DNA of 64,000 nt from an uncultured Clostridia bacterium (GTDB lineage Bacteria > Bacillota > Clostridia > TANB77 > CAG-508), in NCBI GenBank assembly GCA_944392945.1, contig CALXYJ010000002.1:62001-126000 (forward strand), given 5' to 3'. Positions 63,659-64,000 of this stretch are shown one piece after another. Below the pieces are notes generated by a model that made no database searches, had not been told where the DNA came from, and saw only the letters and a program-made list of their open reading frames with translations. Made by a program: the position numbers and the translations under genes. The first letter of the stretch is position 1. Each line of letters begins with the position of its first letter.

Positions 63659-64000
63659 TTATTCCAAAAAAAGTATAAAAATAGAAATTGATTGAATAAT
63701 AAATAAATTTATTGTATTAGATGTTAATAAATTATTACTAGCTTCTATTATTCCATATTTATTATTTTCCTTATGATGTCTCTGACTTTCTATAAAAGTA
63801 ATAAATTCTGGAATACTTGTTGCTATTCCCAAAATAAAACCAATTATAATTTCTGAAATATTAAAGGTATAACATAAATTTTCTAAAGTACCACTTAAGC
63901 AAACACCTAAAATATATAAAATGAACCCTATTAACAAAATGTATACAATATACAAAACTGTAGATTTTATACTATTATGTCTTTTTAATATTTCCTCTTT
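63659..64000 (-). CDS. Na/Ca-exchanger-family membrane protein, partial C-terminus
   Basis: The frame is open to the right edge, so only the C-terminal 113 residues are present. Several hydrophobic segments surround GIATSIPEFITF and ASNNLLTSNTINL, like the second alpha-repeat of the CaCA cation antiporter family (G.ATS.PE and N...SN..N). Stop is at 63659. The N-terminal half lies outside the window. Confidence 0.75.
   Translation of the reverse strand, partial: KEEILKRHNSIKSTVLYIVYILLIGFILYILGVCLSGTLENLCYTFNISEIIIGFILGIATSIPEFITFIESQRHHKENNKYGIIEASNNLLTSNTINLFIIQSISIFILFLE

Overview
The window comes from a very AT-rich, spore-forming Firmicute, most likely an uncultured or poorly described Clostridia lineage. 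Direct evidence for sporulation is an alpha/beta-type small acid-soluble spore protein, YqfC/YqfD, a PdaA-type cortex deacetylase and a BofA homologue. The codon use, strong AGGAGG ribosome sites and gene neighbourhoods (yqfC-yqfD-ybeY-dgkA-era-yqzL-recO, mutL-miaA, radA-disA) also fit Clostridia. Most genes lie on the minus strand. The lineage is inferred, not proven.

Region 1 (1-9.7 kb, minus): one tight operon for a Tad-like pilus or secretion machine. In transcription order it holds a CpaB-like SAF protein, two MinD/TadZ-like proteins, a CpaF/TadA-type ATPase with an unusual N-terminal membrane anchor, a fused TadB-TadC-like membrane protein, and six small pilin-like proteins. The last pilin is cut by the window edge. 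Five pilins start with a near-invariant MENA(S/V)xAL and have no visible prepilin leader. This is the best candidate here for an undescribed variant system.

Region 2 (9.8-19.3 kb): a HAD phosphatase, a spore SASP gene, hpf, and the conserved block recO, yqzL, era, yerB-like, dgkA, ybeY, an unknown protein where PhoH is usual, yqfD, yqfC and pdaA.

Region 3 (19.4-22.3 kb): a complete agr-type quorum-sensing locus in two convergent halves. agrA-agrC are on plus; agrB and a 39-codon agrD are on minus. The two promoter regions share a sequence motif.

Region 4 (22.5-48.3 kb): housekeeping genes. These are an RNA pseudouridine synthase, a methyltransferase, greA, a GH18 spore-type hydrolase, NfeD plus an SPFH protein, and a cysteine desulfurase. 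A long operon (about 42.5 to 30.6 kb) follows with rsmD, a coiled-coil protein, ftsK/spoIIIE, an unknown protein, a beta-CASP RNase, a GH15 enzyme, radA, disA and a cyclophilin. Then come divIVA, and sepF, an HlyD-like protein, miaA and mutL.

Region 5 (48.4-52.8 kb): accessory island. It has two tandem 40-residue cysteine-rich membrane microproteins, a 27-bp palindromic repeat in three copies across 48.7-52.75 kb, a frameshifted C39-like peptidase pseudogene with foreign composition, an IS200-type transposase, and groESL under a CIRCE operator.

Region 6 (52.7-64 kb): pyrG, whose stop codon lies inside one repeat copy, two membrane proteins, deoD, uvrC, a compositionally foreign orphan gene, glmS behind a glmS ribozyme, an aldo/keto reductase, bofA, a yaaL-like gene and the C-terminal part of a Na/Ca-exchanger-family protein cut by the right edge.

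No tRNA, rRNA or CRISPR array was recognised. All family calls come from reading motifs; no database search was run.
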